From the NCBI GenBank assembly GCA_018902385.1, contig JABSSW010000030.1:1-64000 (forward strand): a DNA stretch of 64,000 nucleotides, read 5' to 3'. This document shows positions 22,601-38,190 of this stretch, one piece after another. This DNA is from Physcia stellaris (Eukaryota > Ascomycota > Lecanoromycetes > Caliciales > Physciaceae). A program made the translations under genes and the position numbers. The first letter of the stretch is position 1. Each line of letters begins with the position of its first letter. The notes under the pieces were generated by a model that was given only the letters and a program-made list of their open reading frames with translations, searched no databases and was not told where the DNA came from.

Positions 22601-25600
22601 AATTCAAAAAATATTTGAAAAATAATTTTCAAAAAAATTTTATCGTATTCAATCAAATTGTTTACGTTTCGTTCGTTTTATTTGCAATCAAATCGAATAA
22701 TCAATTACGTTTGTGTGTGAATTATCGACGATTTAATCACATCACGAAACGCAATCGATATTTCATTTTTTTGATCGAAAAAATTTTAATTAAAATGCAA
22801 AAATGCAAATATTTGATCAAATTAAATATCATTTCGATTTTCAACAAGTTTCGAATGAATGAAAAAAATGAAAAATTCATCACGTTCGTTATTTTCATGA
22901 AATCGTACAAATATCGAATATTATTTTTCGAATTGATCAACGAATTCGCGAATTGACAACATTACATGAACGATTTGCTGTTCAATTTTTTGAACGATTT
23001 TTGTCAAATTTATTTAAATGATATTTTCATTTACAACAAATTCAAAAAAAAACACATCGTTCACGTTCGCAAAATGTTGAAAAAATTCAAAAAATCGAAT
23101 TACAAATGAATATTGAAAAATGCGAATTTTTCAAAAAAAATGACATTTTTGAACGTCATATTATCGATAAAAAGTTTTCGCATGAATTTAAAAAAATAAA
23201 AATTATTGTCAATTGAAAACGTTTTACGAATTTGAAAAAAATACAAATTTTCGTAAATTTCGTCAATTTTTACAAACGATTCATTCGTGATTTTCGAAAA
23301 AAAATTCGAATTTTCATTCGAATGATTAAAAAGTTCGTGAATTTCGAATGAATTATTGAAATCGAAAAAATTTTCAATTTTCTCAAAAAAACGATGACGA
23401 AAATTTTCATATTACGACATTACGATCGAATCAAACAAATCATTTTGAAAATTGATTTTTTTGATTACGTCAATGCGAAAATATTATTTCAATACGACGA
23501 CGAAAAATTTTACATTTTGTAATTTTTTATAATCGTAACATGATTTCAATCGAATGCAATTACGAAATTTACGACAAAAATTGTTAATCATTATTCGTTG
23601 TTTAAAACATTGACGTTTTGAATTTGAAAACATTGAAAAATCGATCAAAATTTTCATCGATCACAAAAAATTGAAAATTTTCATGACGTCAAAAAAATTC
23701 ATTTTTCGTCAAATTCGTTGAACAAAAATTTTTTCGAAATTCAACATTGTCATTCAATTTCAATTCGAAATTCAAAACGTTAAAACAAATGTTTTGATTC
23801 GTATGTTTGATTTTCGATTCAAAAACGAAATTGATGAACGACATCAATATCGAAAACAAATATTGTTCATTTCAAAACGATTCGAAATTCACGCGATAAA
23901 ATTTGACGAATTTATTTACGAACGAATTTTAATTGTCAATAAAACTGACGATGATTGCACGATATATCGTGAAATCATCGAACAAAATTTTATATCAATG
24001 AACGAAATCGATTTACGAAATTGTAATAAAAAAAACGATGTTTTATATCGAAATGATCGATTATAAATATTTGTCGACGTTTTTTTTTACTCGTTGATTT
24101 TTTCAAAAAATTCATGAATTTTCGATTTCGAAACATTAAAATTTCAATCGTATGAAAAATTTTATACGTCGCGATTATTATTGATTTAATATGCGCAAAT
24201 TCGTTCGTCGATACGTTCGTAATTGTTATAAATGTCAACGTACGAAAATTTTCAAAAATCGAAAAAATAATTTATTCACATTTTTGATCATTTTTTTGCA
24301 ACGTTGAATCGACATATTCATGAATTTTATTATCGAATTATTCGACGTTCACGATCACAACGTCATTTGCACGATAATTGACAAATTTAATAAAAAACGT
24401 CATTACGTGTTTTGCATCGTCGACGACGAAAATACAAATGCGAAAATCACGATCAAAATATTTATCAATTACGTGTTTCGTACGCATGAATTTTTTTTTT
24501 TAACGTCAAATCGAAAATTTCAATTTATATCATTCGTTTGACAAACATTTTGCAAAATTCTCGACATCAAATGTAAATTTTTCATCGTTTTTCATTCAAA
24601 AATCGATGAACAAATCGAAAAAATCAATCAAAATATCGAAAAACAATTGCGACAATATTGCAATTACATGTAAAACGATGAAACGTTTGATTATTCATGA
24701 TCGAATTTGCAAATAACAACGCGATATTTGCAACAACAAAATTATCATCATTTTTCATCAATAAGAATTTTCATTTTCGTATGAATTTTTCATCAAATTT
24801 TATTTCGTATGTTACAACGAAAAAACGATTTTTGATCGTCAAGACAGAAAATATCATCGACACGATACAAAATATTTTCAATTACGTACGAAATCATGCA
24901 AAAATGATTCAAAAACGTATGACAATTCAAATCAACAAATATCGAAAAATCGTGAAATACGTCGAAAAAAATTTCGTTTTTTTGAATCGACGAAACATCA
25001 AAACGATCAAATCATTTGACAAATTTGATAACAAAAAATTAAATTCGTACAAAATATTAAAACGTAAAAACAATTTTTATCGATTCGAATTGTCAAAAAT
25101 CATGCGAATTTACGATGTGTTTCATTGTTGATTTTTTCGCAAAAATTTTCGTAATTTATTCGAAAATCAAATCAATGAATTTTTTCGATTTCGTCATAAT
25201 CAACGAGAATTTCGAATGAAAAATGAACGATATTTTGAAATTTCGATATTATTACAATCGTTTTCAATATCGTGTCAATTGATCAAATTGATTTTATGAT
25301 CGAACGTGATATTATGTCGACAACGAAAAATTCGATAATGTTCGCGATATAATAAACGATTTTTATCGTAATCATTTCACGACAACAAATTCAAAATCGT
25401 TCAAAACGTTAATTTCAATATTTCAAATCGTCGTTAACGAATCAAATTTTTCAACGAATCGTCGTCGTTTTCGAAAAAAAATCGTCATGTTGACATTAAT
25501 CGAAATTATTTTCAATTAATATTTGAAATCACGAATTCAATGTTCATTCATTCGTTTTTGATTTCACGATTTTTATTCAACATTTCAATTTTTATTATCA

Positions 25601-25852
25601 TTTCGATGTTATTTACAATCAGAATTTACATCGCATAAAAAATTGAATCGTGTCAAAAACATTTTCAAAAATTGTCGTCAAATTTTATCGAGCGTTGAAA
25701 TGACAATAAAACACTAAAAAATGAAAAATGATGATCGTGAAATTTTTGAATTTTGCAATTATACGAATTGATCAACAAAATTTTCAACAACGTTTTCAAA
25801 TTTCGAAACAACAACGAATCGTCGAAACGACGTTCGCGAAAAAAAAAAATAA

Positions 25853-26089
25853 TGTTACGAACATGTTTGACAAATAAATCTGACAAATAAATAATTGATA
25901 TGATAAATAATTAAACAAATATGTTTGAATCGAATTATGTTTTAATTTTTTAACGAAATTAACGTGATTTGAAACTTGACGTTCGCATATTGTTTGCAAT
26001 TTCATCATTTTGTATTTATTTGTTTTTGCAAATTTATTGTTTTCGTTTAATTAATCAATAATACGTTTATTCAAACACGATTCATGATA
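25853..26089 (+). repeat. 3' LTR of gypsy element A
   Basis: About 97 percent identical to 19372-19608. It is preceded by an A-rich tract and followed by the CGAAC target copy. Confidence 0.85.
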
Positions 26090-28480
26090 CGAACAAATTT
26101 TTCAACGTGATATTATTTGAATCATGCATCGATGTAAAAATTACAAAAACGAACGAATCGAATTTCGATAATTTAATGATTTCAAATATAACGTAAAGTC
26201 GAATTGTAAAACGTACGATCGAACATTTGAAAAATTGCAATCGTGTTTTGAATTTTCATGAAATGAAACATCGATACGAAAATCGATATTTAAAATTGAA
26301 TAAACGATACATCATTTGAAACAAATATTTTTTTTGAATAATGCGATATTGACGAAAATGCAAATCACATTATGATTTGATAATATCATCGTGAATTTTA
26401 AAATTTTCAAATATTTTTTGCGACATCAATGAATCGATTTCTGTGTAATTTGACTGTAAAAAATTTATAAAATATATTGATGCGATGCGAAACGTTGAAA
26501 ATGATCGAAAAATCGATAAAAAAATGACGTCGAATTTGCGTCGAACAAAAATCGATGCAAAAAGAACAAAATCGAATTTTTTTGATTTGATTAAAATTTG
26601 TCAAAAAATCAAATCGATTAATATGCGAAAAAATCAAATATTTTTAATTTTTTTGATCGAATTTTTGTTTTGCAAAATCGAATTTAATGATTAAAAACAA
26701 AATAATACGTTTTTTCGAAACGATATTGTCGAATATGTAATGATTACATAATACGTTTTTTCGAAACGATATTATGTGATTTTATCGAATTTCGAACGTA
26801 ATCGTTTTTTTAACAATTGTTCGTACAATATGTCAAATACGACGATTGTATTTTTTTTTTTTTTCGTATTTATCGAACGATTAAATTTCAAAAATAATAA
26901 AAAAAAACAATTGATTAATCGTGTTAAATCAAAACGAAATTACAACAAAAATAAATTTCTATCATATTCGTGAAACAAAATAAACAAAACATATACATTT
27001 AAAATTTTTCAAATCGAAAAAAAAAAACGAAATATCGAATTCATTAAAACAACAACTTTTAATTTTTTTTCAAATCGATCAACGATTGACAAAAAAAACA
27101 AACAAACAAACAAACAAACAAACAACATTTGATTTTTTCGAAATAATAATTTTTCGAAAAGAAATCAATATTTTTTCAAAACAAAACGTTTAAAAAAAAC
27201 GAAATTTCAATAATAATTTTTCATTGAATAGTTTATTGTTTTCAATTTCTGAGACATTTGACGTGATTCAATCAAAAATCAATAAATAACGAAACGTTTT
27301 TGACAATGTTTGCAAACAGAAAATAAACGCGAAAAAATATCGAAAAAGAAATACGCATCGAAAAAGAATAAAATCGAAAAATTCGCGAAAATAACGTGCG
27401 AATCGAATGTTTCATCGAAACGTATTTGATGCAAATGTTTTTAAATTTAATCGTTTTCGAAACAAATGAAATCGTCGCATAAAAATATAACGTAATGCGA
27501 TTTTGTATGAAATTATATTTGTTTGCGAAATTGTATTTGTCAAAATTGCGTGAAAAACAACGATTTGTTTTGACGTGTTTACAAATCAAATGAATTCGAT
27601 TTTTTAACGAACATGCGAATCAAATCGTTTATAATAAAATAAAATTTCGATGCGCAAAGATTCGAAACGAAATAAACGAACAAATAAAATTTGTATTTTT
27701 CGAAAATTTGCACATCGATTTGTGTGTCGCAATCGAAAAACGAAAAATTTCGATGCAACAACTGATCGTAAAGCGATTTCTGTTCAAAATATTGATTTTC
27801 TTGATTTGCAATCGACAAAAATTCTGAAAATGTTTCGAAAAAGTAAAAGTAATTGATGATTCAATTATTAATTTCGATGATACGTTTTTGAACGTTCGCG
27901 TACAATTTCTGATATTAAAAAATCGAAAAAATAAAAATTTCGATGACGAAAAAAATGACGAAACAAATGAAATAAATTTCGATTCTAAAAATTGCGCAAA
28001 AAACGAAACAATCGTTTTCGACTTTTTAACGTGACGAATACGAATATGTTCGTGAAATTTGATGTTGTTTCGAATTTCGTATTGTTTTCGCAAAAATGTT
28101 TACAAATATATTTTTCAATTCGTTTTTGATCAAACGAATTTATTTTTTTGTTGTTTCAATCATTTTTTCGTTTTTTTTGATTTTGCTTTTCATTTGCAAT
28201 TCGTGTTTTCGCATCAAATAATTTTTTGTTTTTTTTGTTTGAATGAATCAATTGCATCGCGAAACATTAATAAAATTTGAATTCGTGTGTTCGTGATATA
28301 AAATTCGAAAATTTTGCGTTTTCGAATTATTTGCGTCGAGACAAATGCAAAGAAAAATGATAAAAAAAATAACGAATGCGAATTCGAAAATGAAAAATGC
28401 AAAATTCGCAAAAATCAAATCGTCATTCTGATTGAATGATAAATAAATTTCGTGTAAAAATTCGAATAAATATACGCGAA

Positions 28481-28702
28481 TGTTACGAGCATATTTGACA
28501 AATAAATTTGATAAATAGATGATTGATATGATATGATCGAACAACGAATTATGTTTTAATTCTACGTCGAAATTAACGTGATTTGAAATTTGACGTCGCA
28601 CATTGTTTACAATTTCAACATTTTGTATTTATTTGTTTCTGCAAATTTATTGTTTTCGTCTAATTAATCAATAATACGTTTATTCAAACACGATTCATGA
28701 TA
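28481..28702 (+). repeat. 5' LTR of gypsy element B
   Basis: Starts TGTTACGAGC, immediately after the GCGAA target copy. Confidence 0.85.
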
Positions 28703-31700
28703 TTACAATAAATTTTCAATTTTTATCGTTCGTCGTGATACGCGAACGTTCAAAATTAAAATCTCAAATCGATCAAATTCTTCGTGAAAAACAAACGACG
28801 AAAAGTTTTTTTGACGAAACAAACGACGAAAATCGTGTAATTACAAGTCGAATTTACACGCAAACGACGAAATTTTCGACGATAAAAAACGACGAAACGA
28901 CGACGATTTTTTTTTTTTTTTTTTTTTCGAAATGATTCGCAATCATCATAAAACAATTTCATTTAAATTTCGTCAAAATTTGAATATCGACGAAATACAA
29001 AAAAACGTTGAAGCAAATATTGAACGAAATTCACGAAATCGATGAAAATTCACGATTCGTTACAAAGTTTCGTCAATTTTTTTCTATTTCAAACGTTGTA
29101 TCGAATCAGAACGACGACGTCACGCATTTTCTGAACATAAAAATCGTTCGTCAATTGAAATATTGAATTTAACATCATTTCGACGACTTTTTAAACGTGT
29201 TCAATGATTTACGCATCGATCGAAACAAATTTTTGATCGTTTTAGAAAATTTTCACGAATTCGTCAAATTGTTCAAAATTCAAAAAAAAAATCTGTTCAA
29301 TATCAATAACATTTTCGAACAAATACGCGACAAATTTAAAACGTTCGAAAAAAAAAACGAATGATTTAATCAATTTGACAAACGTATTAAATATGACGAT
29401 TTGATCAAATTGAAAAATTCGTCGTTTTGAACGTGTTTTCAATTTCGATTCAAATGAAAATTCAAACAATATCGACGATGACGAGAAAAAAAATTTGTTG
29501 TTGACGATTCGATCGTTACAAACTTTGTCAAATTTTCGAAAAAGAAACGCACGAACAAACAGTTTGATTTCGATAAATTCACGAACGATGTGAATTTTGA
29601 TTGATTCACGTGAAAAATCAACGTTCACGATAAATTCACGATCAACAACGATTGATACGAAATTGTTCGATTCATAATCACGACAATAATTGACTGAATT
29701 GAAAAAAAAACAATCAAATATATTCAATTTCGTCGATATGACAATCTGAATTATTTCGAAAATGAAATAATGATGATCAACTTTTTCGAAAACATTTATG
29801 AAAATTCAAATCATCAACGCAACGTACGTCGAAAATATCGAGATTTGATTATGTTCGACATTCAGAATTTTCAATTTTTTTATTCGAATTTTCATCGTTT
29901 GAATATTCAAATCAATTTCGATCAATTCATTTTGATGAAAAATTTGATTGACAAATTCATCATGTCGTTGAAACAAATTTTGAACAATTCGTTTCGTCAT
30001 CATTTTTTTTTTTTCGCGTGAAAAAATGACATTCAACAAATGTATAACGATTTGATCAACATTCGAAAAAAAAAAATTCGAATTCGAATTCAAAAATCAA
30101 TTTTCGTGATTTTCAAATCGACGTTTGTTGTTTCGATTGCAATATCGTTCGTCAAATCAATTACATCGACGTTTTTTATCAAATTCAAAAACGATCATAA
30201 ACATGATTCGATCATCGATCAATTGATTGTCACGAACAAATGTTTCACGTGTGAAAAGTTCGATCACATTTGAAAATTCTGTTTCAACGTCAATAAATTT
30301 CAAAAACGTCAATGACATAAATTACAAATGCATCAATTGAATTTCGATATTGATTCGAACGAATTTGATTCGAAAAATTGACGATTCACGTCAAAAACGC
30401 GATTGATGAATGTTTAAAAAAATTTTTTTATTCACGATGATAATATGTTTGATTTTTTTATTAAACGTTTTTTAATCATTATTTGTACGTTATCATTCAA
30501 CGATAATAAACATAAATTAAAAATTTTAATAAACATTGATGCAATTGATTATGCGTTCATTGATAAAAAAATCGCGCAATTTGTATGCAACATATTGAAC
30601 ATGAAATTCGTATTTTTATTAAAATCGAAATCATTGATTGAATTTGACGATCGTTATTTTTTTTTATAATTCACGCGATATATTTCAAATTGACGATAAA
30701 ATTATATTTCGAATTGATCGTTTTTTTTGTTAATCATTGATTTTGATAATCATTCGATAATTTTAGAAAAAAAATCGCTTTGAATGAACAAACATGAAAT
30801 CATATTGAATATGATTTACGATAAATTGATTTTTAAATCATTCAAATGTAATTATCACGACAACATATTCAATCAAGCGATTCAAACTCGTCGTTTGAAA
30901 ATTTTCAAATCAAATCGTCGATGAAACGTATTTAATTGACGTCGCGATGCAATATTATCGCAAAAAAATGATACAGAACACATAGCGACGATAAAATCTC
31001 GATATATCATTTTGTTTCGTTTCAAGATCAAATTTTTATTTTTTATTGTTAAAAACGAATCAAATATAATCGATTCGAAATGTTTCGAATGCTCAATTCA
31101 TTCAAAAATCGATATCGACGACGAGTCGTTAACAATCGAATCAAATAACTTAAAAATTGATATTACGACTGTTACGAAAACGATATTCGTCAGAAAAAAA
31201 CTGAAAAATCAACGTAATAAACGATGAAAAACGAAAAAACAACAATCAAAATTTTCGTTATTTTCAAAATGAATTTTGACGATTCGATGAATATCGCAAT
31301 AATTAATGCAATTTTTTTTTTTGTTTGTTCGATCGATGTCAAAAATCGAAAACAAAACGTTTAATATTTTTTCATAACGATTAATCAAATCGATTTCGCG
31401 TTCAAAATATTACAAACGAATTTTGAATCGTTAAAAATCGTCGTTATAATAAAAAAAATTTTAAAACACGAATAAATCAAATCGATATTCGAACGCATAA
31501 TGAAAAAAATATCAAAATATTTTCGTCATTTATCAAAAATATTTGATTTTCAAAAAATTATCAAATTGTTTTTTTATAAATTATACGATCATAAAATCGA
31601 ATTGTTGAACGATAACAATTTTTTATTTCGCAATCGAATGTATTTTTATTCGAATTCAAATTTAAAAAATTGAAAAAATATTTGAAAAAAATTTGCAAAA

Positions 31701-34700
31701 AAATTTATCGTATTTAATCAAACAACATATGTTTCATTTGCTTTATTTGCGATCAAATTCAACGATCAATTACGTTTTGTGTGAATTATCGTTAATTCAA
31801 TCACATTACGAAACGCAATCGATATTTCATTTTTTTGATTGAAAAAATTTTGATCAAAATTCAAAATTGCAAATATTTGATCAAATTGAATATCATATCA
31901 ATTTTCAATACATTTCGAATGAATAAAAAAAATAAAAAATTTATTACGTTCGTCATTTTTATGAAATCGTATAAATATCGAATATTATTTTTTCAATTAA
32001 TCAACGATTTTGCGAATTGACAACATTACATGAATGATTTTTGTTCAATTTTTTGAACGAATTCTGTCAAATTTATTTGAATGACATATTCATTTACAAC
32101 AAATTCAAAAAAAAAAAACATATCGTGCACGTTCGAATAATGTTAAAAAAAATTCAAAAAAATCGATTTACAAATGAATATTGAAAAATGCGAATTTTTC
32201 AAAAAAAAAAAATAATTTTTGAACGTTATATTTTCGATAAATGATTTTCGCATGAATTCAAAAAAAAATGCAAATTATAATTGATTGAACACGTTTTATC
32301 AATTTCAAGAAAATTCAAATTTTCGTGAATTTCGTCAATTTTTATCGACGTTTCATTCGCGATTTTTCGAAAAAAATCAAAATTTTCATTCGCATAATCA
32401 AGAAATTCGTAAATTTCGAATGAATTACGAAAATCGAAAAAATTTTCAATTTATTCAAAAAAACGATGATCGAAATTTTCATATTTCGTCATTACGATAA
32501 AATCAAACAAATCATTTTAGAAATCGATTTTTCAAATTACGTCAATGCGAAAATGTTATCGCAATACAATGACGAAAAAATTTTGCATTTCGTTGTTTTT
32601 TACAATCGAAACATGATTTCAATCGAATGCAATTACGAAATTTATAACAAAAAACTATTGATTATCATTCGTTGTTTGAAACATTGACGTTCAAAATTCG
32701 AAAACATTGACGAATCGATCAAAATTTTCATCGATCACAAAAATTTGAAAATTTTCATAATTTCGAAAAAATTGATTTTTCGTCAAATTCGTTGAACAGA
32801 AATTTTATCGAAATTCAATATCGTCATTCAATTTCAATTTGAAATTCAAAACGTCAAAATCGACGTTTTGATTCGTATGTCGAATTCAAAATTCAAAAAC
32901 GATAATGACGAACGACATCAATATAAAAAACAAATGTTGTTCATTTCAAAACGATTCGAAATTCATGTCGTCGAATTTGACGAATCAATTTACGAACGAG
33001 TTTTCGTCGCAAACAAAACAAACGACGATTGTCGAACATATCGTGAAACATTCAATCAAAATTTCATTTTCGTGAATGAAATCAATTTACGCAATTGTCA
33101 AAAAAAAAACGATATTTTATATTACAAAAATCGATTATAAATGCTCGTCGATGTTTTTTTGCTCGTTGATTTTTTCAAAAAAATTCATGAATTTTTCGCA
33201 TCGAATCATTCTGAATTTAATCGCATGAAAAATTTTTTACGTCGTAATTATTATTGATTCAACATGCGTAAAACAATTCGTCGATACGTACGTAATTGTT
33301 ATAAATATCAACGAATTAAAATTTTCAAAAATCGTAAAAACGAATTATTTTTTTTTGATTATATTTTTGCAACGTTGAACGAATATATTTATTGATTTCA
33401 TCACGAAATTATTTGACGTTCACGATCATAATGTCATTTGCACGATAGTCGACAAATTTAATAAAAACGTCATTATGCATTTTGTACAACGAAAAAACGA
33501 AAACACGAATGTTGAAATCACAACAAAATATTCATTCAATACGTGTTTCGTATTCATAATTTTTTTTTTTTATAATATTTGATCGAAATTTTCAATTCGT
33601 GTTTTTCGTATGACAAGTTTTTGCAAAATTTTCGACATCAAATGTAAATTTTTCACGATTTTTCATTCAGAAATTGATGATCAAATCGAAAAAATCAATC
33701 AAAACATCGAAAAACAATTGCGACAATATTGCAATTACATGCAAAACGATTGAAACGTTTGATTATTTATAATCGAATTTGCAAACAACAACGCGATTTT
33801 TGCATCAATTGAATTATTATCGTTTTTCGTCAACAAAAATTTTCATTTTCGTATGAATTTTTCATCAAATTTTATTTCGTACGTTATTACAAAAAAACGA
33901 TTGTTGATTGTCAAAACGAAAAATATCACAAACATCATGCAAAACATTTTCAATTACGTGCGAAATCACGTCGACGTAATTCAAAAACGCATAACAATTC
34001 AAATCAACAAATATCGCAAAATTGTGAAATACGTCGAAAAAAATTACGTTTTTTTGAATCGACGAAACATCAAAATCGTTAAATCATTTGACAAATTCGA
34101 TGACAAAAAATTGAATTCGTTCAAAATGTTAAAACGTCGAAACAATTTTTATCAATTCGAATTATTTGAAACAATGCGAATTTACGATGTGTTTCATTGT
34201 TAATTTTTTCGCAAAGATTTTTGTGATTTTTTCGAAAATCAAATCAACGAATTATTCGATTTTGTTATAATCAACGAGAATTTCGAATGAAAAATGAACG
34301 ATATTTTGAAATTTCGATATTATTACAATCGTTTTCAATATTGTGTTAATTGATCAAATTGATTACATGATCGAACGTGATATTACGTCGATAACGATGA
34401 ATTCGATAACGTTCGCGACGTGATAAAAAATTTTTATCGAAATCATTTTATCGTCGCAAATTCAAAATCGTTTAAATCAAATATTTTCGTCGTCGATATT
34501 CAAAATTTTTTTGCAAATCGTCGTCGTTTTCGAAAAAAAATCGTCGTTTTGATTTTTATTGAAATTACATTCGATTAAAATTTGAAAATTTCAAATTCGA
34601 TGCATTCATTTAGATTTTCATTTTTTCGATTTTTTTTCGATTTTCAATTTTTATTATCGTTTCGATGTTGTTTACAATCAAAATTTACATCGCATAAAAA

Positions 34701-34896
34701 ATGAATCGTGTCAAAAATATTTTCAAAAATTGTTGTCAAATTTTATCGAACGTTGAAACGATAACAAAACATCAAAAAATAAAATGATAATCGTGAAATT
34801 TTTGAATTTTGCAAACATTCAAATTAGTCAACAAAATTTTCAAAATTTCGAAACAACAACGAATCGTCGAAACGACGTTCGCGAAAAAAAAAATAA

Positions 34897-35118
34897 TGTT
34901 ACGAATATGTTTGACAAATAAATTTGACAAATAAATAATTGATATGATATAATCGAACAACGAATTATGTTTTAATTTTACGTCGAAATTAACGTGATTT
35001 GAAATTTGACGTCGCACATTGTTTGCAATTTCAACATTTTGTATTTATTTGTTTTTGCAAATTTATTGTTTTCGTTTAATTAATCAACAATACGTTTATT
35101 CAAGCACGATTCATAATA
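34897..35118 (+). repeat. 3' LTR of gypsy element B
   Basis: Same 222-bp length as the 5' LTR. It ends TTCATAATA and is followed by GCGAA. Confidence 0.85.
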
Positions 35119-35450
35119 GCGAATTCGTGAAAAATTCGTAAAATAAATACGCGAATTCGTAAAAAATTCGAAAATTAATTGTTTCGAAAAATTCGTAAAA
35201 TAAAATAGATGTTATCGACGTAATTGAAAATGTATTAAATAATATTGATCGTTTGTATCAAGATATTGAATGTTGTCAATGCAATTGAATCGATTTCGAA
35301 TTCAACAAAATTGAATGTTTCGAAAATTGATTATTGTTAAAATATTACAAATTTGTTGTATTGTTCGACGATTAATTATTACGTACATTCATGTTGTAAT
35401 TGATATTAAATATAATAACGAAAATTGCTAATTCGATTTTCATAATTTAT

Positions 35451-35642
35451 TGAAAAAATCATGAATAATTATCATTTTATTGTTTTAAATTTCGTCATTT
35501 GAATAACATACATGAAATGAAAACACAAAAAGTGTACGAATATCAAAACGATAATTTCAACAAAAACGCATTAATTTTTTTTCGTCAAATTATATCAATT
35601 GATTTCTTGATTATTTTTTTGCGAAAATTGTATTTTTCAACA
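35451..35642. repeat. Right terminal direct repeat of element Y
   Basis: Starts TGAAAAAATCATGAATAATT and ends TTTTTCAACA, like the other three copies. Confidence 0.7.
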
Positions 35643-38190
35643 ATTAACAAATTGTTTGACATTATTAAACGAAACGCGAACATCGAATATATCGATAATA
35701 AAAAATTTCGCATTTTCAATAATTACAATTCGATCAACGAAATTTTCGATTTATTCATTCTTGATTTCGTCAAACAAATGAAAATTTATCGATTGATTAA
35801 ATTACGCAATATTTTTTTTTTCATTACGTATGTTTTTCGTTAAATTTGATTTCAAAACACGACGACGATTGAAAACGTATTTATGATTTATCATTTTTCA
35901 AAAACGATTCGATCAATGAAAACATTATATTCGACGCAAAAATTTTGAAATACGTCACGTTCGATGAAATCATTGCAATATTCATATATCAAAAACGAAA
36001 TATTGTAATATTCAAAAAAAATTTCGCAAACGCGTTTAAACATATTTTTGTGATCGTATGAAATCGTTGATTATTCGATTTTTGTTAAAATGACGAATTC
36101 TATATAAAATTATTTTTATTTTTCGATTTTCGAATCGTTTTTTTTTATTTGATTTATTTGTTAAAACGTTGCATTGAATTTTCGTTAAAATAAATCATTT
36201 TCGCATCGTTTTTCATTATTTAAACGATTTTTTTTTCATTTTGAAATCTGACATCGATTTTGAATTATACAAAATTATTTGACGAAATATTTGCAATAAA
36301 TTCGATTTCGAAACAAACGCGAAAAAGAAAAAATTTAACACAAAATTCGAATTTTGAACATCGAATTCGATAATGAAATCATGAAAATTCGATTTTTTTC
36401 AATCAAATTGACGAAAACAATGAAATTTGTCAACGTGATTTTTATTCAAAATGTTTTCACATTTCGTCAAATCGATTTTTTTGTGAATTTTCTATTTTTT
36501 TTTTGTGCAAAAATCGTGATTTTTGAACGATTTTTTTTTTTGTATCGAATTCGCGATCACATTCGAAACGTTAATAAATCATGTAAATTCAACGAAATCA
36601 TGCAAACAAATTTACGTTAATAACAAATGTTTTTTCACGATGAAACAATATTAAAATTTTGCGAAAAGTATTTTCACAATCGTTAAATCATATTCGAACA
36701 AACGTTTCGAATAATTGAAACATAAACGATTTTTGATTTCGTGTTTTTGACGACGAATCATTCGAAAATTTCAATTGACGTTATTCAACGCGTTTTCGCA
36801 ATCGACAATTGAATATTCAAATAAAAAAAATGCGAACGATATTACATGTTTTGCGTCAATGATTATTTCATTTCGAAAACAACAAAATCGTTATTAATTG
36901 CGACAATCAAATCGTTTGTGTCGAAATTCGACAAAAACACGATACGTAATTCAACAATGACATTTTTTCGTAACGTAATCATGTTGTTCGTTTTTCATAA
37001 TATTTTAATTGAAATGATGTGATTTGATTCGAAATTCAATCATTTCGTTGATTTATTTTCACGTGATAAACACGATAAAATCGTTGATAAATATTCGCAA
37101 TTGCAAATTCATCATAATCAATTATAAATTTCGATTTTTCGTTCATCATTTGACGTATCGAAATATTGATATATTCAAATGTCATTGAATAAAACGATTG
37201 TTTGATTTTTGTGATAAAATTTCATTTCAAACACGCGAAAAATTCACGATTTTGTCGTCAATTCATACGTGAAATTTTGCGTTTTTGACAAATTTCAAAC
37301 GTTTTCGTTCACGTAATTTTGTATTGTCGAATGAATAAATTCGTTAAAATTTCGAAAATTCAAATCGAAAACGATTAAAACATATATTATTGATTTACGT
37401 TTCGTTTGCGTCGATCGAAAATATTTTGATTTTATCGTTTTCAATTTTTTTGTTGCAACGCGAAATTAACGACATCAAACGTATGTATGACGAAAACGAA
37501 ACACGTGAACGCAAAATGATTATTCGTGATATTTTGTTAAAAATTTTGCAATTTTTCGATATTCGTATCAAAAAAATGTTACATTGCATGTTATATTTTG
37601 TTTAATTTTTTGCAAACTTTTTGCGTATCGATAAATTTACATGATTTAATGTTGATCGCACATTCAATTTCGACAATTGATTTGTTATTCGTTTTTCGAT
37701 AATTTTTTTTGACGATCATTTCGTTTTAACGTTTTTTGTTTCGAAAATCGATTTATTTCGCAAAAAAATTTCGATATTCATTGCAATCACGAACGATATT
37801 GTTTGTGCGATAATTTTATTACGTTATTTGTTTTTGCATTTTTCGATTTCGAAATACGTTTTTTTGTTTCAAATCGAAAAGTTAAAAATTTTCAATATTC
37901 AATTCGTCATCAAGATATTACGTAAAACGATCGAGAATTTAAAACACGATGACAATTATTCGAAACATTTTTTTCGACGTGATACGACAATCGAAATTCG
38001 CAATACAAACGTTTCGAACGATTTAATTCAATTTTTAAAAAATGAAAATCGAAAACGTTTTTGTTGTATATCGAAATCAACAAAAAATACGTTTTTCAAA
38101 CATCACGTTATCATCAAAACGATTGAATTGTTTTTTTTTTTCGTTTTGTTTAAACGACGACGTCGTTTTTCGACGTGTTTTGAAATTGTG

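Larger units (their letters stand above)
19372..26089 (+). mobile_element. Ty3/gypsy LTR retrotransposon fossil A
   Basis: A 6.7-kb element with 237-bp LTRs (19372-19608 and 25853-26089) and a near-exact 5-bp target duplication (CGAAT at 19367-19371, CGAAC at 26090-26094). Parts in order on the + strand: gag-like region (about 19850-21330) with a CCHC zinc-knuckle trace near 21180-21230, protease (about 21450-21720), reverse transcriptase (about 22540-23200), RNase H (about 23400-23790), and integrase (about 23800-25130) ending in a GPY/F-like module. The order RT-RH-IN defines Ty3/gypsy. It is broken many times by RIP-like change. The LTRs differ at about 7 of 237 positions, all transitions by my reading, so insertion was fairly recent compared with its host element. 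Confidence 0.85.
28481..35118 (+). mobile_element. Ty3/gypsy LTR retrotransposon fossil B
   Basis: A 6.6-kb element with 222-bp LTRs (28481-28702 and 34897-35118) and an exact 5-bp target duplication GCGAA (28476-28480 and 35119-35123). It has the same family and order as copy A: gag-like region (about 28750-30330) with a zinc-knuckle trace near 30240, protease (about 30445-30670), reverse transcriptase (about 31600-32250), RNase H (about 32470-32870) and integrase (about 32880-34200). Its LTRs differ at about 14 of 222 positions, all transitions by my reading, and its LTR type is shorter than that of A, so A and B are distinct subfamilies. It is broken at many points. Confidence 0.85.
19014..35642. 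mobile_element. Non-autonomous LTR-type element, copy Y, split by two gypsy insertions
   Basis: Copy Y shares the terminal repeats of X (19014-19208 and 35451-35642) and internal sequence at 19209-19371, 26090-28480 and 35124-35450. Two complete LTR elements sit inside it (19372-26089 and 28481-35118). Without them it is about 3.3 kb, close to X. It also carries the degenerate zinc-finger frame on the minus strand. It is heavily mutated. Confidence 0.6.

Noticed and set aside
14751-35642. Element X/Y terminal repeats read as a CRISPR-like or satellite array
   Set aside because: Only four copies occur, kilobases apart and paired at element ends. The organism is a fungus, so CRISPR is not expected.
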